From an uncultured Alteromonadaceae bacterium (GTDB lineage Bacteria > Pseudomonadota > Gammaproteobacteria > Enterobacterales > Alteromonadaceae): 60,606 bases of DNA. This document shows, piece by piece, positions 1 to 8,533 of the stretch. The DNA lies in NCBI GenBank assembly GCA_947503265.1, contig CANNDC010000025.1, positions 1 through 60,606 of the forward strand, in the 5' to 3' direction. The first letter of the stretch is position 1. Every line of letters starts with the position of its first letter. Made by a program: the position numbers and the translations under genes. The notes beneath the pieces are model-generated. The model worked only from the letters and a program-made list of their open reading frames with translations, made no database searches and had not been told where the DNA came from.

Positions 1-77
1 AATCAAAAATCAAAAATCAAAAATCAAAAATCAAAAATCAAAAATCAAAAATCAAAAATCAAAAATCAAAAATCAAA
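1..77. repeat. Perfect 7-bp tandem repeat (AATCAAA x 11)
   Basis: The first 77 bases are eleven exact head-to-tail copies of AATCAAA; periodicity breaks at position 78. The array touches the window edge, so its real length is unknown. It lies about 355 bp upstream of lexA and no reading frame clearly runs through it. A contig end at such an array may simply mark where assembly stopped. Confidence 0.97.
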
Positions 78-372
78 CTTATTGACTCTTGATAACACCT
101 AAAATAAAAAGATCGTAATTTTACTCTTTACTATTTCACACCAAACAAACGCCTCGCTTAAGGTTTGATTGGATCTAAGCGGCACTAAACCAGTACGAGG
201 CTCAATTTTAATACTTTCTACATTTATGCGAGAGAAATTTAACAATTACGCAGAAATATCTATGTTTCCCATTTAACCTACCAGTATGAATTGCCTCTCT
301 TGAACTGGGCACTAGCTGCTAAACTTTGATATTGGTTAGCAAAATTTACTGAAACCTAGTTTTTACAAATAG
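78..372. other. Non-coding stretch upstream of the lexA promoter
   Basis: No convincing reading frame, tRNA or strong hairpin is visible between the 7-bp repeat and the lexA promoter. The sequence is A+T-rich with several poly-A/T runs. In many gammaproteobacteria plsB is a neighbour of lexA; no trace of it is seen here. Confidence 0.5.
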
Positions 373-400
373 TTGTTTTCTTTCAATAAAGGGATATACT
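373..400 (+). promoter_or_regulatory. Predicted sigma-70 promoter of lexA
   Basis: A -35-like TTGTTT (373-378) and a -10-like TATACT (395-400) are separated by 16 bp. Transcription would begin near 407, immediately at the LexA operator, giving a leader of about 25 nt before the ATG at 433. Confidence 0.55.
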
Positions 401-409
401 AACCACTAA

Positions 410-425
410 CTGTATAGAAAAACAG
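410..425 (+). promoter_or_regulatory. LexA operator (SOS box) of lexA
   Basis: The sequence CTGTATAGAAAAACAG has the exact CTG-N10-CAG architecture of gammaproteobacterial SOS boxes. It lies just downstream of the predicted -10 element and ends 7 bp before the lexA ATG, as expected for autoregulation. The right half is A-rich instead of the ideal TATACAG. Only one box is seen, whereas E. coli lexA has two. Confidence 0.85.
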
Positions 426-432
426 GCTGTGT

Positions 433-1056
433 ATGCGTCCACTAACTCCAAGACAAGAAGAAGTACTTGAACTCGTGAAGAGCACTATGTCTCTGACTGG
501 GATGCCTCCCACTCGTGCAGAAATTGCTCGTGAACTGGGGTTTAAATCCGCCAATGCTGCTGAAGAACATCTGAAGGCACTGGCTAGAAAGGGAGTTATC
601 GAAATACTTCCCGGCACGTCTCGAGGGATTAAACTAAATGTACCACTAGATGATGAGATCGAAGAAATTGGTCTTCCGCTAATCGGTCGTGTAGCTGCGG
701 GCGAACCCATTCTTGCTGAAGAACATGTTGAATCTCATTATAAAGTTGATCCTGATTTATTCAGACCTTCTGCCGATTTTCTACTTCGTGTTAGCGGAAT
801 GAGTATGAAAGATATCGGTATTTTGGACGGTGATTTGCTAGCTGTACATCGCACTACAGATGTTCACAATGGCCAAGTTGTCGTTGCCAGAGTTGAAGAC
901 GATGTGACTGTGAAACGACTTGAAAAACGAGGTCGCGAAGTGGTTTTACATGCTGAAAATGAAGAATTTAGTCCGATTAAAGTGGATTTAGCTTCCCAAC
1001 CTTTCAATATCGAAGGTATTGCGGTAGGTATTATTAGAAATGCCGAATGGATGTAA
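433..1056 (+). CDS. lexA: LexA repressor / SOS response autoprotease
   Basis: LexA represses SOS genes by binding CTG-N10-CAG sites and cleaves itself when stimulated by RecA filaments. The 207-residue protein has the N-terminal winged helix (about 1-70, beginning MRPLTPRQEEVL) and the S24 peptidase domain. The Ala89-Gly90 cleavage bond in RVAAGEP, the nucleophile Ser124 in SGMSM and general base Lys161 correspond to E. coli A84-G85, S119 and K156 with a constant offset of five. The ATG is preceded by a poor ribosome site because the operator occupies the leader. An intrinsic terminator follows at 1161, so the gene appears monocistronic; dinF, its usual partner, lies 13 kb away. Confidence 0.98.
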   Translation: MRPLTPRQEEVLELVKSTMSLTGMPPTRAEIARELGFKSANAAEEHLKALARKGVIEILPGTSRGIKLNVPLDDEIEEIGLPLIGRVAAGEPILAEEHVESHYKVDPDLFRPSADFLLRVSGMSMKDIGILDGDLLAVHRTTDVHNGQVVVARVEDDVTVKRLEKRGREVVLHAENEEFSPIKVDLASQPFNIEGIAVGIIRNAEWM

Positions 1057-1160
1057 CTCCGCATAAAATAATAGATCGCGATTTTTAGTAACCATTATTA
1101 ACGATAAATAGCGATTATTAACGACCGGAATATTAGCAACCGAATTTTGACTTGCTTCTG

Positions 1161-1204
1161 AAAAGCCGAAACTACAAACTTGATTGTAGCTTCGGCTTTT
1201 TTTT
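1161..1204 (+). terminator. Rho-independent terminator after lexA
   Basis: AAAAGCCGAA-CTACAA pairs with TTGTAG-TTCGGCTTTT (a single unpaired base on each side) around a short loop and runs into eight T residues. It closes the lexA transcript and separates it from dld. Confidence 0.85.
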
Positions 1205-1252
1205 GCCTTTTAACATGTCCAATTTTTGCTGAAATGCGTTAGGAGAAATGCG

Positions 1253-2953
1253 ATGTCTGACCACGCGCTCATTTGTGAGTTGCAAGATTTGCTGACGCAG
1301 AAGCACGTCATTACGAGTAAGCGTGCTAATGAGCATTTCCGAACTGGGTGGCGATCTGGCGGCGGTGACGCACTTGCAGTGATTTTTCCTCAGTCTCTTT
1401 TGACGTTGTGGAAATCTCTGGAAATCTGCGTTAAAGCAGATGTCATCATCATTATGCAAGCTGCCAATACGGGTTTGACAGAGGGATCGACACCCAGCGG
1501 TCATGACTATGATCGTGAAGTTGTGGTAATCAATACCCTAGCTATGGATGATCTCATTGTTTTGGGTGAAGGACAGCAAGTCATTGGTTTAGCTGGCACT
1601 ACACTACACACCTTAGAAAAAAAACTGAAGCCTTTGTCTCGAGCGCCCCACTCTATTATCGGCTCTTCTTGTCTTGGCGCATCCATTGTCGGAGGTGTAG
1701 CAAACAACTCTGGTGGAGCATTGGTTAAACGCGGACCTGCATATACTGAGTTGTCATTATTTGCCCGAGTGACTAAAGAAAATAAATTGGAGCTCGTTAA
1801 TCACCTAGATATTGAATTGGGCGACACGCCAGAACAAATACTGACCAATCTCGAGAATCGAAATTTCAATCTAGTTGATATTAAAAGTAACAAACAAGCC
1901 TCTGCAAAAGATTATGTCGAGAAGCTCAGAGACGTCGACGCTGACACACCTAGTCGATTTAATGCAGATGAATCTAAATTATACGAGTCTAGCGGTTGTG
2001 CCGGTAAAGTTGCAGTTTTCGCAGTGAGATTGGATACGTTTGAAGTACCTAAATTGGAGAAGACTTTCTATATCGGCACGAATACTCCTCAGGTGCTGAC
2101 TAAAATTAGACGAGATATTTTATCTAACTTTAAAAATCTCCCGGAAGTCGGGGAATACCTGCATCGCGATATGTTTGAGATAGCAAAAAACTTCGGTAAA
2201 GATACCTTTTTGAGTGTCCAACATCTGGGAACCGATAAACTGCCAATGTTGTTTGCAATCAAAGGTAGAATCGATGCTATTTTAAATAAGTTTTCGGTTC
2301 TTCCTGCATTTTTGAGTGACAGGCTGATGCAGGGGGTTGCAAAGATCTTTCCTCTACATCTTCCACAACGAATGATGAAGTTCCACGAAAACTACGAACA
2401 TCATTTAATTTTGAAAATGAGTGACGAAGGGGTGCAAGAAGCAGAGCAATATTTGCAAAAGCTGTTCTCTGATTCGTTAGACAATGGGAGCTACTTTGTC
2501 TGTACCCCAACAGAACAAAATGCGGCGTTTTTACATCGATTTGCTGCTGCGGGCGCTGCAATAAGATATCAAATATTGAATCAAAACAAGGTAGGCGAGA
2601 TTCTAGCCCTAGACATAGCGCTAAGGCGCAATGATGATGATTGGGTTGAAGAACTTCCAGAGGATTTATCCAAAAAGTTGGTTAAGCGGCTGTATTACGG
2701 CCACTTTTTCTGCCACGTGTTTCACCAAGACTACATTCTAAAGAAAGGCGAAGATGTTAGAGAGGTAAAAGAGCAACTGCTTACGTTGCTCAAGAATAGA
2801 GGGGCAAAATTTCCAGCTGAACATAATGTGGGTCATTTGTACGAAGCAGGTGATTCACTGAAGACATTTTATGAACAATTGGACCCGACAAATCGGTTTA
2901 ACCCGGGTATTGGAAAGCTAGATAAATTTAAACGAAATTGCTCTTGCGGCTAG
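1253..2953 (+). CDS. dld: Quinone-dependent D-lactate dehydrogenase (FAD)
   Basis: A peripheral inner-membrane flavoenzyme that oxidises D-lactate to pyruvate and passes electrons to quinone. The 566-residue product is close to E. coli Dld (571). It shows an N-terminal FAD-binding PCMH domain (ANTGLTEGSTPSG near residue 77; IGSSCLGASIVGGVANNSGG near 140) and the long D-lactate dehydrogenase membrane-binding part, ending with the FNPGIGKL motif of FAD-linked oxidases. I chose the ATG at 1253 because AGGAG lies six bases upstream; an in-frame upstream start at 1226 lacks this. It is transcribed alone between the lexA terminator and the oxidase cluster, which would use the electrons it delivers. 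Confidence 0.95.
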   Translation: MSDHALICELQDLLTQKHVITSKRANEHFRTGWRSGGGDALAVIFPQSLLTLWKSLEICVKADVIIIMQAANTGLTEGSTPSGHDYDREVVVINTLAMDDLIVLGEGQQVIGLAGTTLHTLEKKLKPLSRAPHSIIGSSCLGASIVGGVANNSGGALVKRGPAYTELSLFARVTKENKLELVNHLDIELGDTPEQILTNLENRNFNLVDIKSNKQASAKDYVEKLRDVDADTPSRFNADESKLYESSGCAGKVAVFAVRLDTFEVPKLEKTFYIGTNTPQVLTKIRRDILSNFKNLPEVGEYLHRDMFEIAKNFGKDTFLSVQHLGTDKLPMLFAIKGRIDAILNKFSVLPAFLSDRLMQGVAKIFPLHLPQRMMKFHENYEHHLILKMSDEGVQEAEQYLQKLFSDSLDNGSYFVCTPTEQNAAFLHRFAAAGAAIRYQILNQNKVGEILALDIALRRNDDDWVEELPEDLSKKLVKRLYYGHFFCHVFHQDYILKKGEDVREVKEQLLTLLKNRGAKFPAEHNVGHLYEAGDSLKTFYEQLDPTNRFNPGIGKLDKFKRNCSCG

Positions 2954-3271
2954 TATCAGTAGAAATTGAAATTTAGCACAAACAGTGAAATATTTAGTGC
3001 AATGTAAATTATGTTTGGAAAACTATTTACTAATGTAAATGCTTGTCCGAAGATTAAATGCGAAATTGCATAAGAATCAATCACCTGTTAAAAAAATTAG
3101 CAGAAAACACTAGACGTACACGCCTATCTGAGTAATTCTTATACGGATATTTACATGCTAATTACAATAACAAATCAAGTCATTAACCTGTTCAGGCTAC
3201 TTACGCTAATTTTTATGGCTATTTCTATAACTACGCCAACGGTAGTGACTTGGATCAATAGGAGGTGTTGA
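2954..3271. other. Intergenic leader of the cytochrome oxidase cluster
   Basis: These 318 bp between dld and coxB are A+T-rich. No intrinsic terminator for dld is obvious. A weak promoter-like pair TTGCAT (3065-3070) and TAAAAA with a 17-bp gap is present, but is not strong enough to assert. The last 117 bp form a small open frame (3155-3271) that ends directly against the coxB start codon. Confidence 0.45.
3155..3271 (+). other. Possible 38-residue leader peptide upstream of coxB
   Basis: An ATG-initiated frame of 38 codons encodes a hydrophobic peptide (for example LFRLLTLIFMAISITTPTVV) and stops with TGA exactly one base before the coxB GTG. The coxB ribosome site AGGAGGTG lies inside its last codons, so translation through it could couple to coxB. 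Its own ribosome site is weak and I know of no family for it; it may be chance. Confidence 0.2.
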
Positions 3272-4426
3272 GTGAAAAACGCATTGTCCGGCACACTGGC
3301 TTTACTTACGGGTATTGTGTCTTTTTCAAGCTTGGCTGATAGCGGCTCATCGGTCGATCAATATCAGTTGAATCTACGCCAAGGTGTTACTGAAATTAGT
3401 GGGCAAGTATATGATCTACATATGCTGATGTTCATTATTTGCGTTGTAATCGCTGTGCTAGTCTTCGGTGTCATGTTTTACAGTATGGTCTTTCACCGCA
3501 AATCTAGAGGGGCTAAACCTGCAAATTTCCACGAAAGCGTGAAAGTCGAAATATTGTGGACTGTCATTCCTTTTATTATCTTAATTGTCATGGCCTTTCC
3601 CGCTGCAAAAACTCTGATTGCAATGGAAGATACAAGTGCGCCTGACGTAACGGTATTAGTGACGGGCTCTCAATGGAAGTGGCACTACAAATACATGGAG
3701 AACGACGTAGAGTACTTCTCGACTCTGGCGACTCAGCAAGAACAAATTAGAAACAAGTTCGATAAAGGCGAAAACTATCTTCTCGAAGTTGATAGACCAC
3801 TAGTCATTCCCACTGGAAAGAAAGTTCGTTTCCTAGTGACATCAGATGATGTTATTCACTCTTGGTGGGTTCCGGATTTCGCGGTTAAGAAAGATGCAAA
3901 CCCTGGGTTTATCAACGAAGCCTGGACTAAAGTCGATGTTCCTGGAATCTATCGTGGTCAATGTGCAGAGCTTTGCGGAAAAGACCATGGATTCATGCCC
4001 ATAGTGGTTGTTGCCAAAGAACCTGCTGAATACACTCAATGGATCAGCGAGCAAGAAAGCATTCAACTTGCAGCAAAAGCAGAAGAACAGCGTCTGTTAG
4101 CATTAAATATGAGCATGGATGAATTGATGTCTAGCGGCGAACAGGTTTATTTGCGAGCTTGTGCAGCTTGCCATATGCCAAACGGGCAAGGCTTGCCGGG
4201 TGTTTTCCCCGCGCTTGCAGGAAGCGAAATGGCACTAAATGACATGCAAGGCCACATCGATGTTGTGGTTAACGGTAAAACAGGAACGGCTATGCAGGCA
4301 TTTGCCAAGCAATTAACGATGAGCGAAATTGCCGCGGTTGTCACCTACGAGCGAAATGCTTGGGGTAATAACACAGGTGAGATGGTTCAAGCCAAAGACA
4401 TTAACGCATTTATGAAAGGTCAATAG
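3272..4426 (+). CDS. coxB: Cytochrome c oxidase subunit II with fused cytochrome c domain (caa3-type)
   Basis: Subunit II takes electrons from cytochrome c through the CuA centre and hands them to subunit I. A signal peptide (1-22) is followed by two membrane helices (about 51-72 and 94-115), a cupredoxin domain with CuA ligands H196, C231, C235, H239 and M242, and a C-terminal class I cytochrome c domain with the heme motif CAACH (C297, C300, H301). The fused heme domain makes this caa3-type. The start is GTG, supported by a strong AGGAGGTG six bases away. First gene of a cluster; coxA follows after 10 bp. Confidence 0.97.
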   Translation: MKNALSGTLALLTGIVSFSSLADSGSSVDQYQLNLRQGVTEISGQVYDLHMLMFIICVVIAVLVFGVMFYSMVFHRKSRGAKPANFHESVKVEILWTVIPFIILIVMAFPAAKTLIAMEDTSAPDVTVLVTGSQWKWHYKYMENDVEYFSTLATQQEQIRNKFDKGENYLLEVDRPLVIPTGKKVRFLVTSDDVIHSWWVPDFAVKKDANPGFINEAWTKVDVPGIYRGQCAELCGKDHGFMPIVVVAKEPAEYTQWISEQESIQLAAKAEEQRLLALNMSMDELMSSGEQVYLRACAACHMPNGQGLPGVFPALAGSEMALNDMQGHIDVVVNGKTGTAMQAFAKQLTMSEIAAVVTYERNAWGNNTGEMVQAKDINAFMKGQ

Positions 4427-4436
4427 GAGGTCAATT

Positions 4437-6026
4437 ATGAGCACTGCAGCAGAAGAACTTCATCATGATGACCACCATCATCACGCCCCCAGCGGCATAA
4501 AACGTTGGCTTTATACTACTAACCACAAAGATATTGGTACTTTGTATCTTTGGTTCGCTTTCATCATGTTTTTGGTTGGCGGCGCAATGGCTATGGTTAT
4601 ACGAGCCGAATTGTTTCAGCCAGGCTTACAAATCGTTGAACCTAACTTCTTCAATCAGATGACCACTGTGCATGGCCTGATTATGGTATTCGGTGCCGTT
4701 ATGCCCGCATTTACGGGCTTAGCCAACTGGTTAGTACCTATGATGATTGGTGCACCTGATATGGCATTGCCAAGGATGAATAACTGGAGTTTCTGGATTT
4801 TACCCGGCGCCTTCACTATTTTGCTTGCTTCTTTATTTATGGAAGGTGGCGGTCCTGCTTTTGGTTGGACTTTCTACGCCCCTCTTTCAACAACCTATAG
4901 TAACGATACCACTGCCTTATTCGTGTTTTCTGTACATATCATGGGTATTTCATCCATCATGGGTGCGATCAATGTGATAGTTACTATATTCAACATGCGT
5001 GCTCCAGGTATGACTTGGATGAAAATGCCACTGTTTGTTTGGACTTGGCTTATTACTGCATTCTTATTGATTGCCGTAATGCCAGTACTAGCGGGCGCGG
5101 TCACTATGGTGTTGACAGATAAGTTCTTTGGTACCAGTTTCTTTGATGCAGCTGGTGGTGGTGATCCAGTTATGTTCCAGCATATTTTCTGGTTCTTTGG
5201 GCATCCTGAAGTCTACATAATGATTTTGCCGGCCTTTGGTATTATTTCAGCGATTATTCCCACATTCTCACGTAAGAAACTTTTCGGTTATGCCTCCATG
5301 GTTTATGCGACAACGTCAATTGCATTGTTGTCATTTATCGTTTGGGCTCACCATATGTTTACCACTGGGATGCCCGTGGCCGCAGAGCTATTCTTTATGT
5401 TTGCGACCATGCTGATTTCAGTGCCCACCGGAGTAAAAGTGTTTAACTGGGTCGCGACAATGTGGCGAGGTTCTCTGAGCTTCGAAGTACCCATGTTATT
5501 TGCACTGGCGTTTATTGTATTGTTTACCATTGGGGGCTTGTCTGGTTTGATGCTGGCAATTGTTCCGGTGGATTTCCAATATCATGATACCTATTTTGTT
5601 GTAGCACACTTCCACTATGTATTAGTGACAGGTGCGATATTCTCCATTATGGCTGCTGTTTATTACTGGCTGCCGAAATGGACAGGCAAAATGTTTGATA
5701 TCACCTTAGCGAAGTGGCATTTCTGGTGCTCTCTAATTTCGGTCAACGTGCTTTTCTTCCCTATGCATTTTGTTGGTCTGGCTGGGATGCCGCGTCGTAT
5801 TCCGGATTATGCATTACAGTTCGCTGATTTTAATCAGTGGATTAGTATTGGTGGGTTTGCGTTCGGGCTTTCTCAGCTAATTTTCTTGGCACTTCTAATA
5901 AAAGCTTGCCGCAAGCAAGGTGAGCCAGTGACGGATCAAGTTTGGGAAGGTGCAGAAGGTCTAGAGTGGGAATTACCATCCCCTGCTCCATATCATACGT
6001 TCGAGACACCACCTGTTATAAAGTAA
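4437..6026 (+). CDS. coxA: Cytochrome c oxidase subunit I (heme-copper oxidase)
   Basis: Catalytic subunit that reduces O2 to water and pumps protons. Heme ligands are visible: H79 (VHGLIM) and H393 for the low-spin heme, H391 (VAHFHY) for the high-spin heme. The CuB site has H256, H305 and H306, with the cross-linked tyrosine Y260 in HPEVY. That tyrosine in the HPEVY motif places it among A-type oxidases. Length 529 with about 12 membrane helices is normal. The N-terminus is unusually histidine-rich (HHDDHHHH, residues 9-16), possibly a metal-binding tail. Strong AGGAGG ribosome site. Confidence 0.98.
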   Translation: MSTAAEELHHDDHHHHAPSGIKRWLYTTNHKDIGTLYLWFAFIMFLVGGAMAMVIRAELFQPGLQIVEPNFFNQMTTVHGLIMVFGAVMPAFTGLANWLVPMMIGAPDMALPRMNNWSFWILPGAFTILLASLFMEGGGPAFGWTFYAPLSTTYSNDTTALFVFSVHIMGISSIMGAINVIVTIFNMRAPGMTWMKMPLFVWTWLITAFLLIAVMPVLAGAVTMVLTDKFFGTSFFDAAGGGDPVMFQHIFWFFGHPEVYIMILPAFGIISAIIPTFSRKKLFGYASMVYATTSIALLSFIVWAHHMFTTGMPVAAELFFMFATMLISVPTGVKVFNWVATMWRGSLSFEVPMLFALAFIVLFTIGGLSGLMLAIVPVDFQYHDTYFVVAHFHYVLVTGAIFSIMAAVYYWLPKWTGKMFDITLAKWHFWCSLISVNVLFFPMHFVGLAGMPRRIPDYALQFADFNQWISIGGFAFGLSQLIFLALLIKACRKQGEPVTDQVWEGAEGLEWELPSPAPYHTFETPPVIK

Positions 6027-6045
6027 ATGGTAAACAAAGTAAGTA

Positions 6046-6612
6046 ATGACAACTGAACAGACACAACAGGATAAAAACGGCAAGCTAGTATTAAAGCTTG
6101 TCGGTGTTGTGTTTGGGATGTTTGGTTTTGCCTACTTATTAGTGCCTTTATACGATGTGTTTTGTGACATCACGGGTATTAACGGTAAAACCAGTGACAC
6201 TGCAGCAGTATATGAAGCTGTTGAAATAGACAAGTCTCGGCGCGTGACAGTTGAGTTCATTACTCGAACTCATACTGGAATGCCGTGGCAATTTGAAGCA
6301 AAAACTCGTCGTGTAGATGTTTATCCTGGCGAATTAAATCAAGTCGATTTTTTCGTTAAGAACTCTACTGCTAAAAATTATGTAGCGCAGGCAATACCTT
6401 CCGTTTCACCGGGAACTGCTGCGTTATACATTAATAAAACGGAATGTTTTTGTTTTAATCATCAGCCCTTGGGTGCTGGTGAAGAAGCGTTGATGCCGAT
6501 GAAATTTTATGTCGATCCACAGCTTCCAAAAGATATTAAATTTTTTACGGTCCAGTACACCTTGTATGACGTAACGGCTAATGCCCAAGACGTTGCTATG
6601 AATCAAGGATAA
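6046..6612 (+). CDS. ctaG: Cytochrome c oxidase assembly protein CtaG/Cox11
   Basis: Cox11-family copper chaperone that delivers Cu to the CuB site of subunit I. The 188-residue protein has one N-terminal membrane anchor (about 15-36) and a periplasmic immunoglobulin-like domain carrying the copper-binding motif CFCF (C134, C136) in ECFCFNHQPL. It lies 19 bp after coxA and 12 bp before coxC, the order usual for proteobacterial aa3/caa3 clusters. Confidence 0.95.
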   Translation: MTTEQTQQDKNGKLVLKLVGVVFGMFGFAYLLVPLYDVFCDITGINGKTSDTAAVYEAVEIDKSRRVTVEFITRTHTGMPWQFEAKTRRVDVYPGELNQVDFFVKNSTAKNYVAQAIPSVSPGTAALYINKTECFCFNHQPLGAGEEALMPMKFYVDPQLPKDIKFFTVQYTLYDVTANAQDVAMNQG

Positions 6613-6624
6613 AAGGAAAAGAAG

Positions 6625-7506
6625 ATGGCACAACAAGAATACGAAAAATATTATGTCCCCGACCAAAGTCCTTGGCCAATCGTCGGCGCTGTCGCGCTAT
6701 TTTTAATTGCATTTGGTGCTGGCAATTTTGTTGTCGAGCAAACTAAAGGCGAAAGTGGCTCGGGGGGCTGGATATTGACAGCTGGCCTCGTTACTTTGAT
6801 TTTTATGCTGGTGGGTTGGTTCCGTCACCAAATTCATGAATCTATGGCTGGCATGTACAGTGCACAATTAGGGCGTTCTTATCGTCAAGGTATGGCTTGG
6901 TTTATCTTCTCAGAAGTCATGTTCTTTGCTGCGTTCTTCGGCGCTTTATTTTATGCACGTGTTATTGCAGTTCCTTGGTTAGATGGTGCGGGCAATAATG
7001 CAATGACAGGTGAAATACTTTGGCCCTCGTTTGAAGCCATTTGGCCGTTAGTACAAACTCCTGGCGGTATCGAGACAACGGCTATGCCTTGGACCGGTTT
7101 GCCGCTTTACAACACCATTATTTTGATGATTTCATCGGTAACTTGTCATTATGCTCATGTTGCACTTGAAAAGAATGATAGAAAGAAACTCAAAATGTGG
7201 CTTGGGCTTACCATTGTTCTTGGTTGTATCTTTCTGTTTTTGCAGGTTGAAGAGTACATCCATGCTTACACTGAAATGAATCTAACCCTTCAATCAGGTA
7301 TTTACGGTAACACATTCTTCTTGCTGACCGGTTTCCACGGCATGCACGTGACTCTGGGCACCATCATATTGATAGTGTTATTTTTCCGAATATTGAAAGG
7401 CCATTTCACACCAGAAAACCACTTCGCATTCCAAGCAGGTAGTTGGTACTGGCATTTTGTTGATGTGGTTTGGGTAATGTTATTTTTCTTTGTCTACATT
7501 TTATAG
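6625..7506 (+). CDS. coxC: Cytochrome c oxidase subunit III
   Basis: Integral membrane subunit III of the oxidase, which stabilises the core and proton uptake. The 293-residue protein has about seven membrane helices and the family signatures FHGMHVTLG (near residue 238) and WYWHFVDVVW (near 273), with the conserved glutamate of the membrane interior in EVMFFAAFF. Ribosome site AAGGAAAAG precedes the ATG. A bidirectional terminator follows at 7530, ending the structural subunit operon. Confidence 0.97.
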   Translation: MAQQEYEKYYVPDQSPWPIVGAVALFLIAFGAGNFVVEQTKGESGSGGWILTAGLVTLIFMLVGWFRHQIHESMAGMYSAQLGRSYRQGMAWFIFSEVMFFAAFFGALFYARVIAVPWLDGAGNNAMTGEILWPSFEAIWPLVQTPGGIETTAMPWTGLPLYNTIILMISSVTCHYAHVALEKNDRKKLKMWLGLTIVLGCIFLFLQVEEYIHAYTEMNLTLQSGIYGNTFFLLTGFHGMHVTLGTIILIVLFFRILKGHFTPENHFAFQAGSWYWHFVDVVWVMLFFFVYIL

Positions 7507-7529
7507 GCTAAGATTAGTACAAACCGATA

Positions 7530-7586
7530 CGAAAAAAATACAATCTCAGATGTTTATTTCAATTTAAACAGCTGAGATTTTTTCGT
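7530..7586. terminator. Bidirectional intrinsic terminator between coxC and the DUF2909 gene
   Basis: AATCTCAG (7542-7549) pairs with CTGAGATT (7572-7579), flanked by an A-run on the left and a T-run on the right (CGAAAAAAA / TTTTTTCG). The symmetric tails suit termination in both directions, for coxC on plus and for the convergent DUF2909 gene, whose stop codon lies at its right edge. Confidence 0.75.
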
Positions 7587-7795
7587 TAATAGGGTCTGGG
7601 GTTTGGGTTAATTAAACCCGTTGCTACCGCTAGCAGCATTAAAATAACAATCACCACAGTTAACATTACTCTGCGGCCGATAAATTTACTCATGGGAGGT
7701 TGGTCAGGATCGTTTTTAAGCATAATCATCATGGCGCGAAACAGGTTATAGATCATAAATAACAATAAAGCGCCAACCACTATCTTGATAAGCAA
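7586..7795 (-). CDS. DUF2909 family twin-transmembrane protein
   Basis: A 69-residue protein with two hydrophobic helices (about 4-24 and 45-63) joined by a short polar loop, matching the small DUF2909 proteins that sit next to SURF1 in many gammaproteobacterial oxidase clusters. Function unknown; an assembly or stability role is inferred only from location. It starts with TTG (7795-7793), backed by GAGGAG nine bases upstream. It is encoded opposite to the surrounding cox genes, and its start is only 21 bp from that of SURF1, so their 5' regions overlap. Confidence 0.8.
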   Translation of the reverse strand: MLIKIVVGALLLFMIYNLFRAMMIMLKNDPDQPPMSKFIGRRVMLTVVIVILMLLAVATGLINPNPRPY

Positions 7796-7816
7796 ACTCG
7801 ATTTCTCCTCTTCATT

Positions 7817-8533
7817 ATGGCATCAAAACAACATCCTCCTTACTTTGCCACATTTATTACATTAGTGGCAGTATTTACCATGTGCTGGCTTGGTTATTGG
7901 CAAATGCAACGAGCGGAAGAAAAGAATCAGAGGCTCGATCAGATTAACGAGCGACAAAGAGATGCAGCGATAGACCTAGAATTACTTAAGGCACTTGAGC
8001 AAGACAAGCGCGATATTTCCTTTGTCGCTACCGGTATCATTAATTCAGCTCAATATTTTCTATTAGACAATCGCTTAGAAGCTGGGCAAGTGGGATATCA
8101 TGTGTTGGTTCCCCTAGATACGGATCAAGGAATATTGTTGGTAAACTTTGGCTGGGTTAAGGCAGGACTGCGCAGGGAAGTTTTGCCAATTATACAGCTA
8201 CCTCAAGGGTTTGTTGAATTATCAGGCAAGAGTCAAATTCCTTCGTTTAATCCTATGGTGTCAGAAACTGCTAAAGAGGGTGATGCTTGGCCAATTGTGG
8301 TTCAAGCCATTGATTTAGCAAAACTATCATCACTTTTAGGGCAATCTTTACTGCCAATTGTGATGCAACTAGACCAAAATGACCCCCACGGTTTTGTACG
8401 TAATTGGCAAGCAGTCGTTATGGCACCAGAGAAGCACTATGCGTATGCTGTTCAATGGTTTGGACTAGCTATTGCTTGTATATTGATTTATTTATTTGCA
8501 CTCAGAAAAAGAAAGGCTCAAACATATGACTGA
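7817..8533 (+). CDS. SURF1 family cytochrome oxidase biogenesis protein
   Basis: SURF1/Shy1 proteins help heme A insertion into subunit I. The 238-residue protein has the family layout: an N-terminal membrane helix (about 9-25, followed by YWQMQRAEEK), a periplasmic domain with LLDNRLEAGQVGYHVLVPL, and a C-terminal helix (about 212-230) with YAVQWFGLA. No clear plus-strand ribosome site precedes the ATG, because that DNA is the ribosome site of the divergent DUF2909 gene. It overlaps the next gene by 8 bp. Confidence 0.92.
   Translation: MASKQHPPYFATFITLVAVFTMCWLGYWQMQRAEEKNQRLDQINERQRDAAIDLELLKALEQDKRDISFVATGIINSAQYFLLDNRLEAGQVGYHVLVPLDTDQGILLVNFGWVKAGLRREVLPIIQLPQGFVELSGKSQIPSFNPMVSETAKEGDAWPIVVQAIDLAKLSSLLGQSLLPIVMQLDQNDPHGFVRNWQAVVMAPEKHYAYAVQWFGLAIACILIYLFALRKRKAQTYD

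Noticed and set aside
8496..8533. Possible frameshift or fusion between SURF1 and the following gene
   Set aside because: The overlap is short and consistent with normal translational coupling; both proteins have complete domains.
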